DNA of 64,000 bases, taken from the NCBI GenBank assembly GCA_024734495.1, contig JALMQS010000070.1:16244306-16308305 (forward strand). Reading direction: 5' to 3'. Below are positions 1-10,575 of this stretch, in pieces. This DNA comes from Forficula auricularia. Lineage: Eukaryota; Arthropoda; Insecta; Dermaptera; Forficulidae. How positions within the stretch are numbered: position 1 is the first letter of the stretch; each line of letters begins with the position of its first letter. Made by a program: the position numbers and the translations under genes. The notes below the pieces were generated by a model. That model searched no databases. It was given only the letters and a program-made list of their open reading frames with translations, and was not told the DNA's origin.

Positions 1-202
1 CAGGATTGTTAAGTAGCAAATATGACATTCGAAACTTAATCTCGGTTTTGATTGAAATCAATAAACCGGAAATAGCATTTTTATTTCAGGTGTTTTTTTT
101 GCCATTTTCTCAAAAAACAACTAACGGTTTTGATTTAATTTTCTGTTTTTATCTTGTTATATGCTTTTTAATAAACGCAATTTTTTCCAATGTATAAAAG
201 AA

Positions 203-425
203 GGGGAGTTGATTAGAACGTATTAAAACGGGCTTAAACGAGTTTTCAACTGCACTGTGTTTGCCAAGTACCTATATATGTCGCCCTTATGACAAAATCA
301 AGAATGTACAAAAACCTTGTTTTGAGTGATTGTTCTTGGAAAATTTTCTATATAACACATTATTTACTTAATTACTTTCATGAATATCGTTTAAGCCCGT
401 TTTAATACGTTCTAATCAATTCCCC
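203..425. mobile_element. MITE-like element with 39-bp terminal inverted repeats
   Basis: The ends at 203-241 and 387-425 are inverted copies of each other with one mismatch (start GGGGAGTTGATTAGAACG). The interior has no coding capacity. An interior stretch (about 280-352, around CAAAAACCTTGTTTTGAGTG) recurs at 36764-36834, so the family has at least two members here. I could not identify a superfamily or a clear target duplication. A non-autonomous DNA transposon is the likeliest reading. Confidence 0.75.
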
Positions 426-1040
426 TATATATTCTTCAATGTGTAAAAATTGTAATTCAATTGTGGGGAGTTATATACCTACCTTTGTTCATTAAATTAT
501 CTGACTCAAAGAATCTTTCAATCCCCTAAGATATTTTATATATTGCTTAAATCTGTTGTCACATTTGAATATTTGACCACCAAAAAATTCGACCACCTGC
601 CAAAATAATTTTAAGATTAAAACATTAATATATTTTTTGCTTTCGGGGAAAATAAATAATACATATAATTTGTAAATGTCATGTTTGTTTGTTTTTTAAT
701 TTGTTTTTCTAATATTAAACATAGGTGGAATTTTTAATTTTTGATGATTTTACCATTAATAGTATCCTGGGGGCCCACAGACTCAATGTACAAAATTTGG
801 AAGTGATAAATTAAAAGAGCTAGTTTTATCTATTTTTTAAACCTCCACCTATATTATAATTAGATGTGATTTAACAAAATGTCACTTATAAGAAAAAACA
901 ATCGTTCAAATTTATTTAACTTTTATTTTATGTGAGGACAAGACAATCTAATATTGTTTTTAAAATGTTTTAATTGTGTTTTAATGGAAAATATTCGTTG
1001 CTGGCTGTCTTATAGATGAGAGATTTTTGACAAAGAGTTA
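426..1040. other. AT-rich stretch without a gene
   Basis: No coding signal. At about 720-800 there is a fragment related to the GTATACAT/GTGGGCCC tandem repeat seen at 9612-9928 and 60830-61000 (GGGGGCCCACAGACTC, then GTACAAAATTTGG). The rest is low-complexity AT-rich DNA. Confidence 0.5.
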
Positions 1041-1043
1041 TAT

Positions 1044-1097
1044 TGAATGATCCACTGATGAAGTCTCAATAAAGTGACGAAACGTCTGGTAAATTGA
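1044..1097 (+). ncRNA. hammerhead ribozyme motif, core intact
   Basis: CTGATGA lies at 1055-1061, followed by one extra A. Stem II is GTC/GAC (with a possible further C-G pair), then GAAA at 1079-1082 and ACGTC at 1082-1086. Predicted cleavage is after C1086, triplet GUC. Stem I can form between TCCA before the core and TGG after the site, plus an outer AU pairing beyond a small internal loop. AATAAC follows. It is a single, non-palindromic copy of the family seen at 8.4 and 26 kb. I see no coding sequence attached. Confidence 0.7.
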
Positions 1098-1980
1098 ATA
1101 ACTAACCATGTTGTTTAATTTTTTGTCAACTTCTCTGCGATTTTAAAATATTTAATAAAATATGGACACGAATGATGAAATATTAAAAAATAATGTATGA
1201 GATTTCCCTCAGACTGTCTGTCTATCTCTCATGCCAAAAAGCTTCTCTCAATTAGAATTAGAAATAAGAAAGAAAGCGATTTTATTTTATCAATGTCAAT
1301 TATCTGGAATTAAACAATATCTTTCTTTTATAATAATATAATAAATTTATTCCATTAAATCTTTTAATTATTTAATAATAAAATAATTTATTCAATACTA
1401 AAACATAATGTCATAATAACTTTGCTCTGGCCTTTGCGGCTTGGGCCCGTCGCCCGTGGTTGCTAAATAATATAATCGTACTCGTATATTTAATTTATTT
1501 AATTAATTTATTTATTTATTTGTTACATTACATAATCGCAAATTTAAATATATTAAAAAAAATATTTTAATATTGTAATTTGGATAAATCCATAAATGTG
1601 AATTACTAATATAAAATTGTTATTAATTTATTATTATCATTTTTATCAAGGGTTTAATGCAGAGCTGTAATTATTGTGGCCCAACATAAAACCAAAAACT
1701 TCCTTAAAACATTGAGATTTATATGTAGAGATATATTTATTCCCTTTTTCGAAATATGAATGAACATTTGTACAATACGTGAAGCTTTTTTCAAGAATAA
1801 AATTCACTAAAAACAAAATTATAAGTTCAACTATATAAAATAAAAAAATAAATAAATAAAAAGTTTCGAATATTTAAAAATTATTCTTCTCATATTTTCA
1901 CTTTTTAAAATATCTATTAATTCAGTAATTTATATGCTACGACAGTAACCAAGTCTATAGTTATCATTCTCTAGTACAAG
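1098..1980. other. AT-rich stretch with one repeat fragment
   Basis: No gene. A short GC-richer patch at 1425-1460 (TTGGGCCCGTCGCCCG) is a probable repeat scrap. About 1672-1725 (TGGCCCAACATAAA, then CCTTAAAACATTGAGATTT) matches 2341-2395 inside the hAT element, so it is a second fragment of that family. Confidence 0.5.
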
Positions 1981-2295
1981 GAGACAAGGAATTGGGGGTT
2001 TCTAGAACAAATACCTACAATTAATTGATAATTTCTCTCCTCGACTAAAACATGTCAGGACTTGTCTTTTAGATCTTTGCACGTTCTTACATGTCAATAG
2101 ATAATGTATAGTCAGGAATTAATATATCGGTGACCCTTTTAATAAATAAACAACGAATTGGGGTTTTCTAGAACAATCACAATTAATTTCTCCCTGGGAC
2201 TAAAACTTGTCAGAACTTGTCGTTTAGATCTTTTCAAGTCAATAGATAATGGATAGTCAGGGATTATTATATCAGTGACCCTTTTAAAAAATAAA
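1981..2295. repeat. imperfect tandem duplication, about 145-170 bp per unit
   Basis: Two adjacent units, about 1981-2150 and 2152-2295, share in order: GAATTGGGG, TCTAGAACAA, GACTAAAACATGTCAG or a near copy, GTTTAGATCTTT, TCAATAGATAATG and GTGACCCTTTTAA. The second unit lacks about 20 bases of the first. There is no open frame. It ends just before the hAT element at 2325. Confidence 0.8.
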
Positions 2296-2324
2296 TTATC
2301 ATTCCTCATATCCTTCTTTAATCC

Positions 2325-2978
2325 CAGGGCTGTCCAACCCGTGGCCCAATATAAAGTCATAACATTCCTTAAAACATTGAGATTTATATGTAGATACTGG
2401 GCCACACACAACAATTTGGCCTGATAATTTTTTTATCTAAAATAAAAAATCTGAAAATATACTGTGAAGTTTTCGAAAAATAAAAGTGCTAATTTTAAAT
2501 TTTGAATCTGGAATTAGATTTCAAGATTTCCGAAAAAATAATAATAATTGTGGTCTATTTTCGACTCCATTTTCATTAGAAATAAATTTTCTATTTGCAA
2601 ACTTTCTGATTGAATCTTCTAGAACAGCAATTAGATACTGATCTAAAAGAAAAATTGAATATTTTCTCTTTATTAGAATTTTAAATTAATTATCTAGCCA
2701 GGAAAAAATATAAACAAATCTAATACAAAATATCACTTTAAATAAGTATATAGTTATGTATTTAAATATACGAGAAGCTATTTTCAAGTATAAAATTTAC
2801 GAAAAGTAAAATTTGAAGCTCACTATGAGCTAAAAAATCTTAAATTTCTTATTTCTACATTATTAACTATCTTTTTTGAATAACAAATATAAATAGAATT
2901 ATAATATTTTACTGCGGTCCGAGACAATTTTTTTTCTTCAAATGTGGCCCGTGTAAGCCAAAAGGTTGGACACCCCTG
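2325..2978. mobile_element. hAT-type element, non-autonomous
   Basis: The left end CAGGGCTGTCCAACC and the right end GGTTGGACACCCCTG (reverse complement CAGGGGTGTCCAACC) are hAT-style terminal inverted repeats. The flanks TTTAATCC and TTTAATGG (shifted by one base) look like a worn 8-bp target duplication. No transposase is recognisable inside. The short open frames here are chance frames in AT-rich sequence. Confidence 0.75.
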
Positions 2979-3431
2979 GTTTAATGGATTGTCATGCAGC
3001 TTTTGATTTATCTTTTCTTTAAAAATTCCTCCTGGCGTTTTGGCTATTGATAGTAGTCGATTTAAATTAACCTTCGAACTAGTGATCAAATAATATAAAA
3101 TAAAAAGCTAACAAATCTTCTTCATATTTTCCAAATTACAATTTACAACGGTCAAAAAAGATTATTAAATAATTTGTATTTTAAGTCATAAGAACTACAG
3201 CCCTATTACAAATTGAACCCATGTGCCAAAAACGCTAAACATGTATTCTTTGAGGCATATTTTTTAGTCTTGTCACAACTGTTGCACTTTGAGTTATCTA
3301 ATAAAATCAACTCGATCCTTTTTACTTTCACATTTATATTCATAGAATATAATGGGAGAGAATTGCGATGGCCAGCCTGGTTTCATTTCATTTTATACTA
3401 ATACTGATAAATTTTTATTTCTAATTTTAAA

Positions 3432-4160
3432 ATAATAAAAATAATTTTTAAGAAAAAAATAAAACCTACTTCAAAAAAATTAAATGCATCATATAAAATA
3501 CACTAAAAGGTATAAATTAATTATTATCTTATTTAGTTACAACTAAACTACGAAATATTAACATGAAATTACTTTTTGAAGTCAGTGCCAAACAAACTAT
3601 ACCTATAAGCGAGCGTACCAACCAAACGTACTAAGTAAGATCCGTCGAGTTCGATTCATAAAAGGTATATGTTTGGCACCGACTTCAAAAAGTAATTTCA
3701 TGTTAATATTTCGTAGTTTAGTTGTAACTAAATAAGATAATAATTATTTTAAACCTTTTAGTGTATTTTATTTGTTGCATTTAATTTTTTGAAATCGGTT
3801 TTATTTTTTCTTAAAATTTATTTTTATTTTTCTCATTTTAGTGATGTTATTAATAGTGATCGTATCATCAGAACTTGACCAAATTAATATGGCACCATCC
3901 CTAAGATACCCTTTCCAATAAAAAAAGAATCATCGAAATCGGTTCATAAACAAAGAAGTTAGGCCTGAACAAACCTAACAAAAAGGTCTAATACCTATGA
4001 AAAAAATGGGACTAATCGGAAGGTAAAGTGAACCTAATGCAAATTTTTTTTCAAAATCGGTTCACAATTGGCGGAGATATGAGGTACCATAGGCACAAAA
4101 AAAAAAAAAAAAAAGTCGAATAGATAACCTCCTCCTTTTTTGAAGTCGGTTAAAAATAAT
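3432..4160 (-). mobile_element. ACCGACTTC composite foldback element, near full length
   Basis: The unit has two parts. A foldback (3432-3835) has arms of about 130 bp running from AAAACCTACTTC to GAAGTCAGTGCCAAAC and back, around a loop carrying GCGAGCGTACC and TACTAAGTAAGATCC. A tail (3836-4160) begins TGATGTTATTAATAGTGATC and ends CTCCTCCTTTTTTGAAGTC, then GGTTAAAAATAAT. The same two-part unit occurs inverted at 57962-58674, and partially at 5.0, 9.1, 19.1, 30.3 and 57.6 kb. The sequence resembles a dispersed repeat common in lepidopteran genomes. No protein is encoded. Confidence 0.8.
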
Positions 4161-4970
4161 ATAAACATCAACATGTAGCATTTCAGCACTTTTAAAGAAT
4201 ATCTTTGTAGAAAAAACAACCCTCTGGAGGTACATTCTTTTTTAGAGACACAACAAAAAGTTCATGTTGAATTGAAAAATGTTTTTATAGAGGTTCAAAA
4301 ATTGATCTATTCTATCAATAATAAAGTATATTAAAATTTTCTCTATATAAATTATATTATCCACCCACACTATTATTTGAAATTTAATTGTCCCTTTGTT
4401 TTGATGATCTACCTATCTCTATTGGTGTAATTTCCATTATATAAATTACTCTCTCAAATGAAGTTTTCATATACATTTGTTTTCATTTAAATTGCGGCGG
4501 CTTTATATCTCGTATATATTGAATCTCACTTTCTCTTTTCCTAAGTCATATTCATAAAATGTAAAAAGTTTTTTAGAAGCCTATCAATTTTTGTCCCTTT
4601 AAAAGATTCTCCTTGAAATTCTGGGAATATTTGTCTTCTGATCAGCTGTTCTCTTTAAAGATTCCCGATAACTTTGTTGAACGTTCATCGTTAATTAATG
4701 CGACAGCTCTTTAAGCTTCAAAAAGGCTTAAAAAGTGTTTATAAAGTAGAAAAAATATAAGAATTTGAAAAGAAAAAATATATTTGCGTGAATTTAAAGG
4801 GAATAAATTAAATTTTCTTTTTGATGAAAATATATTTAAATATGGTATTTGATACTACAATAGTCATAAATATTATAAACTATATTCTCGTTTTCTATTC
4901 AACAAAGAATGTTTAACATGGATATTAATATACGTTTTGAAATTTTATTCACAATTGTATAGTGTAGGCC
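4161..4970. other. AT-rich stretch without a gene
   Basis: Nothing recognisable apart from short poly-A/T runs. No repeated ends and no open frame of note. Confidence 0.5.
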
Positions 4971-5037
4971 AGTGATTCTCAACCTGGGTTCACCAAAGGG
5001 AGGTTTGAGGTTCCTAGTGGTCAATAAAAGAATAAAA
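4971..5037 (+). mobile_element. single hAT-like terminus
   Basis: CCAGTGATTCTCAACCTGGG resembles the left end of hAT elements. No matching right end lies nearby. A composite element (5038 onward) begins just downstream, so the hAT copy may have been cut by that insertion. Confidence 0.4.
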
Positions 5038-5688
5038 ATAATTAAAAAAAAATAAATAAAACCGACTTCAAAAAATTAAATGCAACAAATAAAATACACT
5101 AAAAGGAATAAAATAATTATTATCTTATTTAGTTACAACTAAACGACGAAATATTAACATGAAATTACTATTTGAAGTCGGTGCCAAACATATACCTTTT
5201 ATGAATCGAACTCGACGGATCTTACTTAGTACGTTTGGAAGGTATGCTCGCTTATAGGTATAGTTTGTTTGTTACCGACTTCAAAAAGTAATTTCATGTT
5301 CATATTTCCTCGTTTAGTTGTAACTAAATAAGATAATAATTATTTTATACCTTTTAGTGTATTTTATTTTTGTATTTAATTTTTTGAAGTCGGTTTTATT
5401 TTTTTCTTAAAATTATTTTTATTTTTCTCTTTTTAGTGATGTTATTAATAGTGATCATAACATACAGAACTTGACCAAATTAATATCGCACCATCCCTAA
5501 GACACCCCATTTCCAATAAAAAAAGAATCATCGAAATCGGTTCATAAACAAAGAAGTTAGGCCCGAACAAACCTAACAAAAAAGGTCTAATACCAATAAA
5601 AAAATGGGACCAATCGGAAGCTAGACTGAACCCAATGCAAAATAATTTTCAAAATCGGCGGAGATATGAGGTAACATAGACAAATAAT
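5038..5688 (-). mobile_element. ACCGACTTC composite element, 3' truncated
   Basis: The foldback part (about 5040-5430) has the usual arms and loop. The tail (5431-5688) stops after GGCGGAGATATGAGGT instead of reaching CTCCTCC...GAAGTCGG. The truncation point abuts the perfect palindrome at 5689-5768, which probably inserted there or replaced the end. Confidence 0.75.
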
Positions 5689-5815
5689 TAAAATTATTGG
5701 ATAAAAATACTTGGTAGGTTTCACATTAAGATGTGAAACCTACCAAGTATTTTTATCCAATAATTTTAAAAAATGTTTCACCAAGTACCAACACCAAATT
5801 CCTTAAAAACTATAG
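5689..5815. repeat. perfect 38-bp palindrome plus conserved flank
   Basis: Arms 5689-5726 and 5731-5768 are perfect reverse complements around TAAG. The following bases (AAAATGTTTCACCAAG, then ACCAACACCAAATTCC) recur after the palindrome at 56137-56190, where the palindrome sequence itself is quite different. The pair looks like one repeat family whose hairpin varies. Confidence 0.8.
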
Positions 5816-5819
5816 ACAA

Positions 5820-6410
5820 ATAAACTGCAACGGATCCTAGGAAGTAAAATAACATAGGATGGGAGCAGAGAAAACGAAATTAAATCAAGAATTGTCCAAG
5901 CAAAAATGGGGTTTAATTCCAAACAAAAACTACTATGCTGCTCCTCAATCAGCTTAGAAAACAGGAAGTTGCTATTGAAGACACATGTATGGAGCATACG
6001 TGTGTGAAACCTGGACAATTGGAAAAGCGGAGAGAAAGAGATTAGAGGCTTTCAAAATGTGGTGGTACAGAAGTACAGAAGAATGATGAATATCAAATGG
6101 TTGGTTAGAATAACAAATGAAGTTCTTGGAAGAATCGGAGAAAGAAGAACCTTGTGGAAGAGTCTGAGGAAGAGAAGAGGTCAGATGATTGGACACACTG
6201 AGACATGGGGGATTGCTTAGAAATATCTTGGAGGGGGAGGTGGGAAATAAAATGGGAAGGCCCAGATTAAAATATTTCAACCAAATAATTGAGGATATGG
6301 GATGCAAGACATTTAGAGAGGTCAAATACCTGGCGGGAGACAGAGCCGAGTGGAGACGGGTGGTTGCGTCAAACCAGTCTTAGGACTATATACTCAATGA
6401 TGATGACATT
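5820..6410 (+). pseudogene. non-LTR retrotransposon 3' fragment (RTE-like C-terminus)
   Basis: With frame changes, the plus strand encodes the C-terminal region that follows the reverse transcriptase in RTE-type and related elements. Visible blocks are CETWTIGKAERKRLEAFKMW, VTNEVLGRIGERRTLWKSLR with one difference, RRGQMIGHTLRHGGLL, EGEVGNKMGRPRLKYF and LAGDRAEWRRVV, ending near 6380. Downstream TGATGATGACATT resembles the short tandem 3' end typical of RTE elements. The 64-residue open frame at 6189-6383 is the intact tail. No reverse transcriptase catalytic motif remains, and upstream frames are broken. Confidence 0.8.
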
Positions 6411-7264
6411 CGATAGTTGATGCTAGCCTTTAGTTTTTTTTAGAAACTTCCTCGTGACTTCTTATTTGGTTAATCTGTAACTTTCAATTTTGAAACAGCA
6501 ATTTCTCTGGCGTTCTAGACTATGCTAATTTTACGCTTTAGTTTATGTTTTTCAGGCCATCTGCTTCCTTCATCTACATATATAAATATACATAATACAC
6601 ATATTATACTTAGTATACAAACATGTAAAATATTTGATTACATTGTAAAAGATTTACACTACAATTTAATTAACAGAAAGGCATGCTATGTTACGATGAC
6701 ATTTAGAAATCTAATAAATATTTTATTATACTTTTTCCCATAAATCTTGATGAATAAAAAAAGGTAACGAATTGAAATTATTTCGATTGTCGTCAGTTTT
6801 TCGATTTTTATTTTATTTTTTGATCGATACTTGTGCATACATAATTTTGCTTTTTTATTCATGGATGGAGTAGAGAGCGAAGGGGTTAGGGGTGTGGACT
6901 CAAAAGCAAGTCCGTTAAATTGGCGTTACATGATAAGGGTTGCTCTCCGCACGAAATTATATTCGTTCCAAGAGGGGGCCAACTTAATGGGGGAGGCCTT
7001 TCAGTTCGATTTTGATTTATATTCGGATAAGTTCTCTGCTAAATAACTTTTTTAATTAACTATAATAGAAACTTGTGTTTCAAATTTTTACTACTTTCAA
7101 TAACTTATAATGATAAGCAAAAGTAAATTTATGCTAATACTGTATAAATAAAAAGTAAATACATTTATTCAAAAATCAATCGGTGATAAGGTTAATTAAA
7201 ACAAACCGTTCGGAGAATAATTTTTCCTTTAACAGTTATGAAATTTAAATCTATTATACCATAT
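6411..7264. other. unassigned AT-rich stretch
   Basis: Short open frames at 6522-6743 and 6831-7046 match nothing I recognise. The latter (71 residues) covers a slightly GC-richer patch around 6860-7000 that is not repeated in the window. Confidence 0.4.
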
Positions 7265-7776
7265 ACTAGCTGACGCCCGAGCCTTCGGCCCGGCGTCACC
7301 TAACCCCTGGTGGGGAGCGTCTCGTTTTATGGTTAAAATTTATATAGATAATTTTATTTATTATATTATATTATATTATATTTAAATATATTTAGATATA
7401 TTTAAAAAATAATAATAGTTTTGAAAATGCAAATAATTATAGAATAGGTATTAAAACAGTAAATGAATTATATATTACTTGTCAAAATTGTTCCCTTAAC
7501 CATAAATAATACTGACAGTTGAAAGATTTCGAAAAAGCTATTATCGGCCATCTTGTTTGTTTGCTTTTACCCCCAGAGAGGCGCTGGCGTTGTTTCCTCG
7601 AAAAAATATTTTTTGCATGCCACAGGTGTGATATCTTTAAAAACAATATATATAAAAACACTCGTGTATTTGAATGGAATGTTGTGTGAAAATTTCAAAG
7701 AAATCGGTGAAGAACTTTCGGAGATCCTTCAACGTGTCACTTAAGCGTAACAGTACATTTTTATTTATATAGATAA
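7265..7776 (+). mobile_element. AGCTGACGCCCG-type retroposon
   Basis: The head CTAGCTGACGCCCGAGCC and tail TTTTATTTATATAGATA are the ends of a dispersed element widespread in arthropods. Near the 3' end GAAATCGGTGAAGAACTTTC is also characteristic. An AT-rich (TATTA)n patch at 7355-7385 lies inside. The 63-residue open frame at 7553-7744 is probably incidental. Family assignment (SINE or CR1-like tail) is uncertain. Confidence 0.7.
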
Positions 7777-7792
7777 AAATAAAAATATTTTT

Positions 7793-8335
7793 TTAAATAA
7801 TTGACAATTTAATTGATAAATACTCTTTTATAGAAAATAATCTTTCTATTTATTTCTGGACGGCCCTTCTATTAAATCCTCTAGTTATAAATCTACTTGT
7901 CCATCTCCGAAAAACTTCTATAAGTGGTATATTTTTGAAAATTATTTTGTCGGGGGAACTAAGAAGCAAAAAAGAACTTGGATTATTTTTTCATATTTAT
8001 GTTTTTTGGGAGATATCAATTCCTTTTGCTAAGTTTAATTTCAAAACTTTGTGCATAGCTATGCTTGATGATTGCACGGGTGAGTCAAAACGTTAAATTT
8101 TATTTCACTTTTATTCAATTCTGGCTGGAAATAATTCGACCTTTTTACCTGAATTCAAAGTCTAAAATAATATTAATATATTGATTTTAATTAAAGCCAT
8201 GTTCTACGTAAAGAATAATAGGCTAGGAAAGCTGTCCGCCTGTATCTATGCAACCGATAGACGCCTCTGGATCGTTCTAGCCTACCCTACAGGTGTCCTT
8301 GTTAAATGAGAATTTTTCATAATGTTGTATCCTTC
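7793..8335 (+). repeat. dispersed repeat, 0.54 kb (paralogue at 20.9-22.1 kb)
   Basis: From TAATTGACAATTTA through TATTTCTGGACGGCCCTTC, GAGATATCAATTCC, AATTCGACC and GTCCGCCTGTATCTATGCAA to TTTTTCATAATGTT, this matches about 20860-22115. The second copy is split by a 639-bp insert. No coding sequence. The GGACGGCCCTTCTATTAAA block resembles the GGACTGCCTTCCATTA ends of hammerhead foldbacks. Confidence 0.8.
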
Positions 8336-8403
8336 GCATCCATATTAAATTTGTTACAGGAATAGCAGGGAATTGGACAAAAATTAAAAATATAGTTTTT
8401 ATT

Positions 8404-8456
8404 AAATGGGCCAGACGTTTCCCCAATTTATTTTGACTTCCTCAGTTACCCATTTT
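8404..8456 (-). ncRNA. hammerhead motif, stem II damaged
   Basis: On the minus strand CTGAGGA (8445 to 8439), an extra A, GTC, then GAAA (8421 to 8418), ACGTC and TGG. The 3' strand of stem II reads GGG where GAC is expected, so the copy is probably inactive. Confidence 0.65.
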
Positions 8457-8470
8457 GACAAAGAGGGATA

Positions 8471-8522
8471 AAATGGGCCAGTGAGGAAGTCAAAATAAAT
8501 TGACGAAACGTCTGGCCCATTT
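8471..8522 (+). ncRNA. hammerhead motif, first core base changed
   Basis: Stem I is a perfect 10-bp helix (8471-8480 with 8513-8522). Stem II is GTCAA/TTGAC. GAAA lies at 8505-8508 and the cleavage triplet is GUC at 8510-8512. The core reads GTGAGGA instead of CTGAGGA, which breaks the C3-G8 pair and predicts an inactive ribozyme. Confidence 0.7.
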
Positions 8523-8559
8523 AATAAAAACTCAATTTTGACAACCTCTGTCTTTTAAC

Positions 8560-9120
8560 ATAACTTAAATATAACTACTGTTTTGTGTTAGTTTACCAAA
8601 ATTGTTTAGCAAGATTATAATACTCATCCTATCAGCTTATTTAATTCCATTGGAACAAGAGATATCCTATATTCCATTATAATAAACTTGAAATTATTAT
8701 TATTATTTTTTTTTCATTCGATAAAATATTTTATTTAGGTTTAAATTGATATATTTATTAAATAAGCTTTTGAAAATTGTTTATTAAAAAAATAAATAAA
8801 TAAACATAATGAAAAAAAATTAAAGGGAGCATTTAGAAACTAAACAACACCAATTAGTCATCTCGTTGTCAAAACTTTGGTTTTTTTAACTTTATCTCTT
8901 TAATGGCTTGTAGAGGATAGAAAACTATTTTTGTTTTTCTGTGAAATCACAAAATATGAAAAAACTTTAGAGTGTTTGTATAAGTAAATGATAAATACAC
9001 TAGTTTATGTTACAGTGATCTCCATAAGTGGCCACACTATTAATTTGAACATATTTTCCAGGAAACTGTAGAATTATAAATATTTTTTTCATTGACCTCA
9101 CGTCTCTCTATGTATAATTT
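8560..9120. other. AT-rich stretch without a gene
   Basis: No recognisable feature, only poly-A/T runs. Confidence 0.5.
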
Positions 9121-9584
9121 TTATAAAAAAAAATAAAACCGACTTCAAAAAAAATTAAATGCAACAAATTAACTAATAAAAACTCAAAAATAAAATAAAA
9201 TTCACTAAAATATATAAAATAATTATCTAATTTAGTTACAACTAAACGACGAAATTTTTAAATGAAAGCATTTTTTGAAGTTGGTGCCAAACATATACAT
9301 TTCATGAATCAACTCCACGGATCTTACTTAGTACGTTTGGCGGGTACGCTCGCTTATATAGTTTGTTTAGCACCGACTTCAAAAAGTGATTTCATGTAAA
9401 AATTTCGTTGTTAAGTTGTAACTAAATTAGATAATTTTTTTATACCGTTTAGTGTATTTTATTTTATTTTTGAGTTCTTATTATTTTATTTGTTGCATTT
9501 GATTTTTTTTTAAGTCGGTTTTATTTTTTTTTTAATTATTTTTATTTTTCTCTTTTTAGTGATGTTATTAATAGTGACTTGAGA
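9121..9584 (-). mobile_element. ACCGACTTC foldback, tail missing
   Basis: Both arms are present (TAAAACCGACTTCAAAA at 9136 and its complement near 9512-9530), with the loop containing GTACGCTCGCTTATA. Only the first bases of the tail (AGTGATGTTATTAATAGTGA) follow before homology stops. Confidence 0.75.
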
Positions 9585-9611
9585 TAATATTTAGTGTGAA
9601 TCTCGCTTGAC

Positions 9612-9928
9612 CAAATTTTGTATACATAGTTTGTTAGAAGGAGTTAGAATTGTCATTTTTGACACACCCTCCCCCATTTTAGGTGGGTAGTTTTTGCATT
9701 TATACCCTTCTGGGGGTCCTCAGAATATGTATATAAAATTTGATTGAGTTTGCTCGAAAGCGCTAGTATTTTCATTTTTGACCCTCCCCCCATTTTGGGT
9801 GGTTAGTTTTTGCATTTCTAGCCTTTTGAAGGCCCACAGAATATGTATACAAAATTTGGTTGAGTTTGGTAGTTTGGTCGAAAGGGCTAGAATTTTAATT
9901 TTTGACCCCCCCCCCTTATTTTTGTCTG
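9612..9928. repeat. tandem repeat, about 116 bp per unit
   Basis: Roughly 2.5 units, each with TTTTTGACCCTCCCCCCATT, GGGTGGTTAGTTTTTGCAT, CAGAATATGTATA and AAAATTTGGTTGAGTTTG. The start points of equivalent blocks are 116 bp apart (9721 and 9837). A related stretch lies inverted at 60830-61000. Resembles a retroelement 3' repeat, but I cannot assign a family. Confidence 0.75.
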
Positions 9929-10427
9929 ATATAATGTGTAAAATACATTAAAAAAAATTATTATGTTGTTTTCAAAAATATATTCAGTTTTTTCTAGTTA
10001 CATTTTTTCATTTTTTATACCTCTTCAAAATGAGGGAGATCTTTATGCCCCACCCTGTATATGTATATTTCTGGAAGAATGCAAACCAAATTAATATGCC
10101 TACGAATAGGGCATTGTTTTTTCTCACATGTGTTTTTGATTCTTAAAGAAAATACTCTATGGTGTGGTTTGTACAACTCTAGAATCACAGTGGACCATGT
10201 CTTTTAATTGAATGTCCTTTGTATAATCCAGCAAGGGTAGAATTTAATATTGTTTTCTAAATCTTCTAGGAAATCCAGAAAATTTCGAAAATTTGTTTGA
10301 GTTCTTTGATCCAATAGAGCTTCTTAATTTAATTTAATTTATTATAACACTTGACAAAGCTAATAACAGATTTACTCATAGTTTTATTGTTGTTTTTTAT
10401 TGTTACTATAGTTTATTATATATTTAA
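9929..10427. other. unassigned AT-rich stretch
   Basis: Contains CCCACCCTGTATATG at about 10050, a motif common at arthropod repeat ends. Nothing else is identifiable. Confidence 0.4.
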
Positions 10428-10575
10428 ATTGAAAGTTTCTTTTTGCCGAGAGTAGCAGAATTTTTATAAATTTAAAGAGACAATCAAAGAGTGCAAAGCT
10501 CTCGAAACTATAGTCTCGTTATAAATAAATTAAAAATTTAGAATTCCAGCAGAATTCCAGCAGAAGACTCATTTA
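10428..10575 (+). mobile_element. decayed hammerhead element (GTCTCG family), core deleted
   Basis: The left end TTGCCGAGAGTAGCAGAATT and the right block GCAAAGCTCTCGAAACTATA, then GTCTCGTTATAAAT and CCAGCAGAAGAC, are those of the 44-kb element. A deletion joins them and removes CTGATGA. ATTCCAGCAGA is tandemly duplicated at 10540-10560. Confidence 0.75.

Larger units (their letters stand above)
8358..8535. mobile_element. hammerhead foldback element
   Basis: A hairpin centred near 8463. The left arm starts AGGAATAGCAGGGAATTGG, the same end as the 26-kb palindrome, and both arms carry TTAAATGGGCCAGACGTTT or its complement. Each arm holds one hammerhead motif, in opposite orientation. The right arm lacks the CCCTGCTATTCC end. 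Confidence 0.8.

Noticed and set aside
6..197. 63-codon open frame at the window start
   Set aside because: AT-rich, no recognisable motif, no codon bias; expected by chance.
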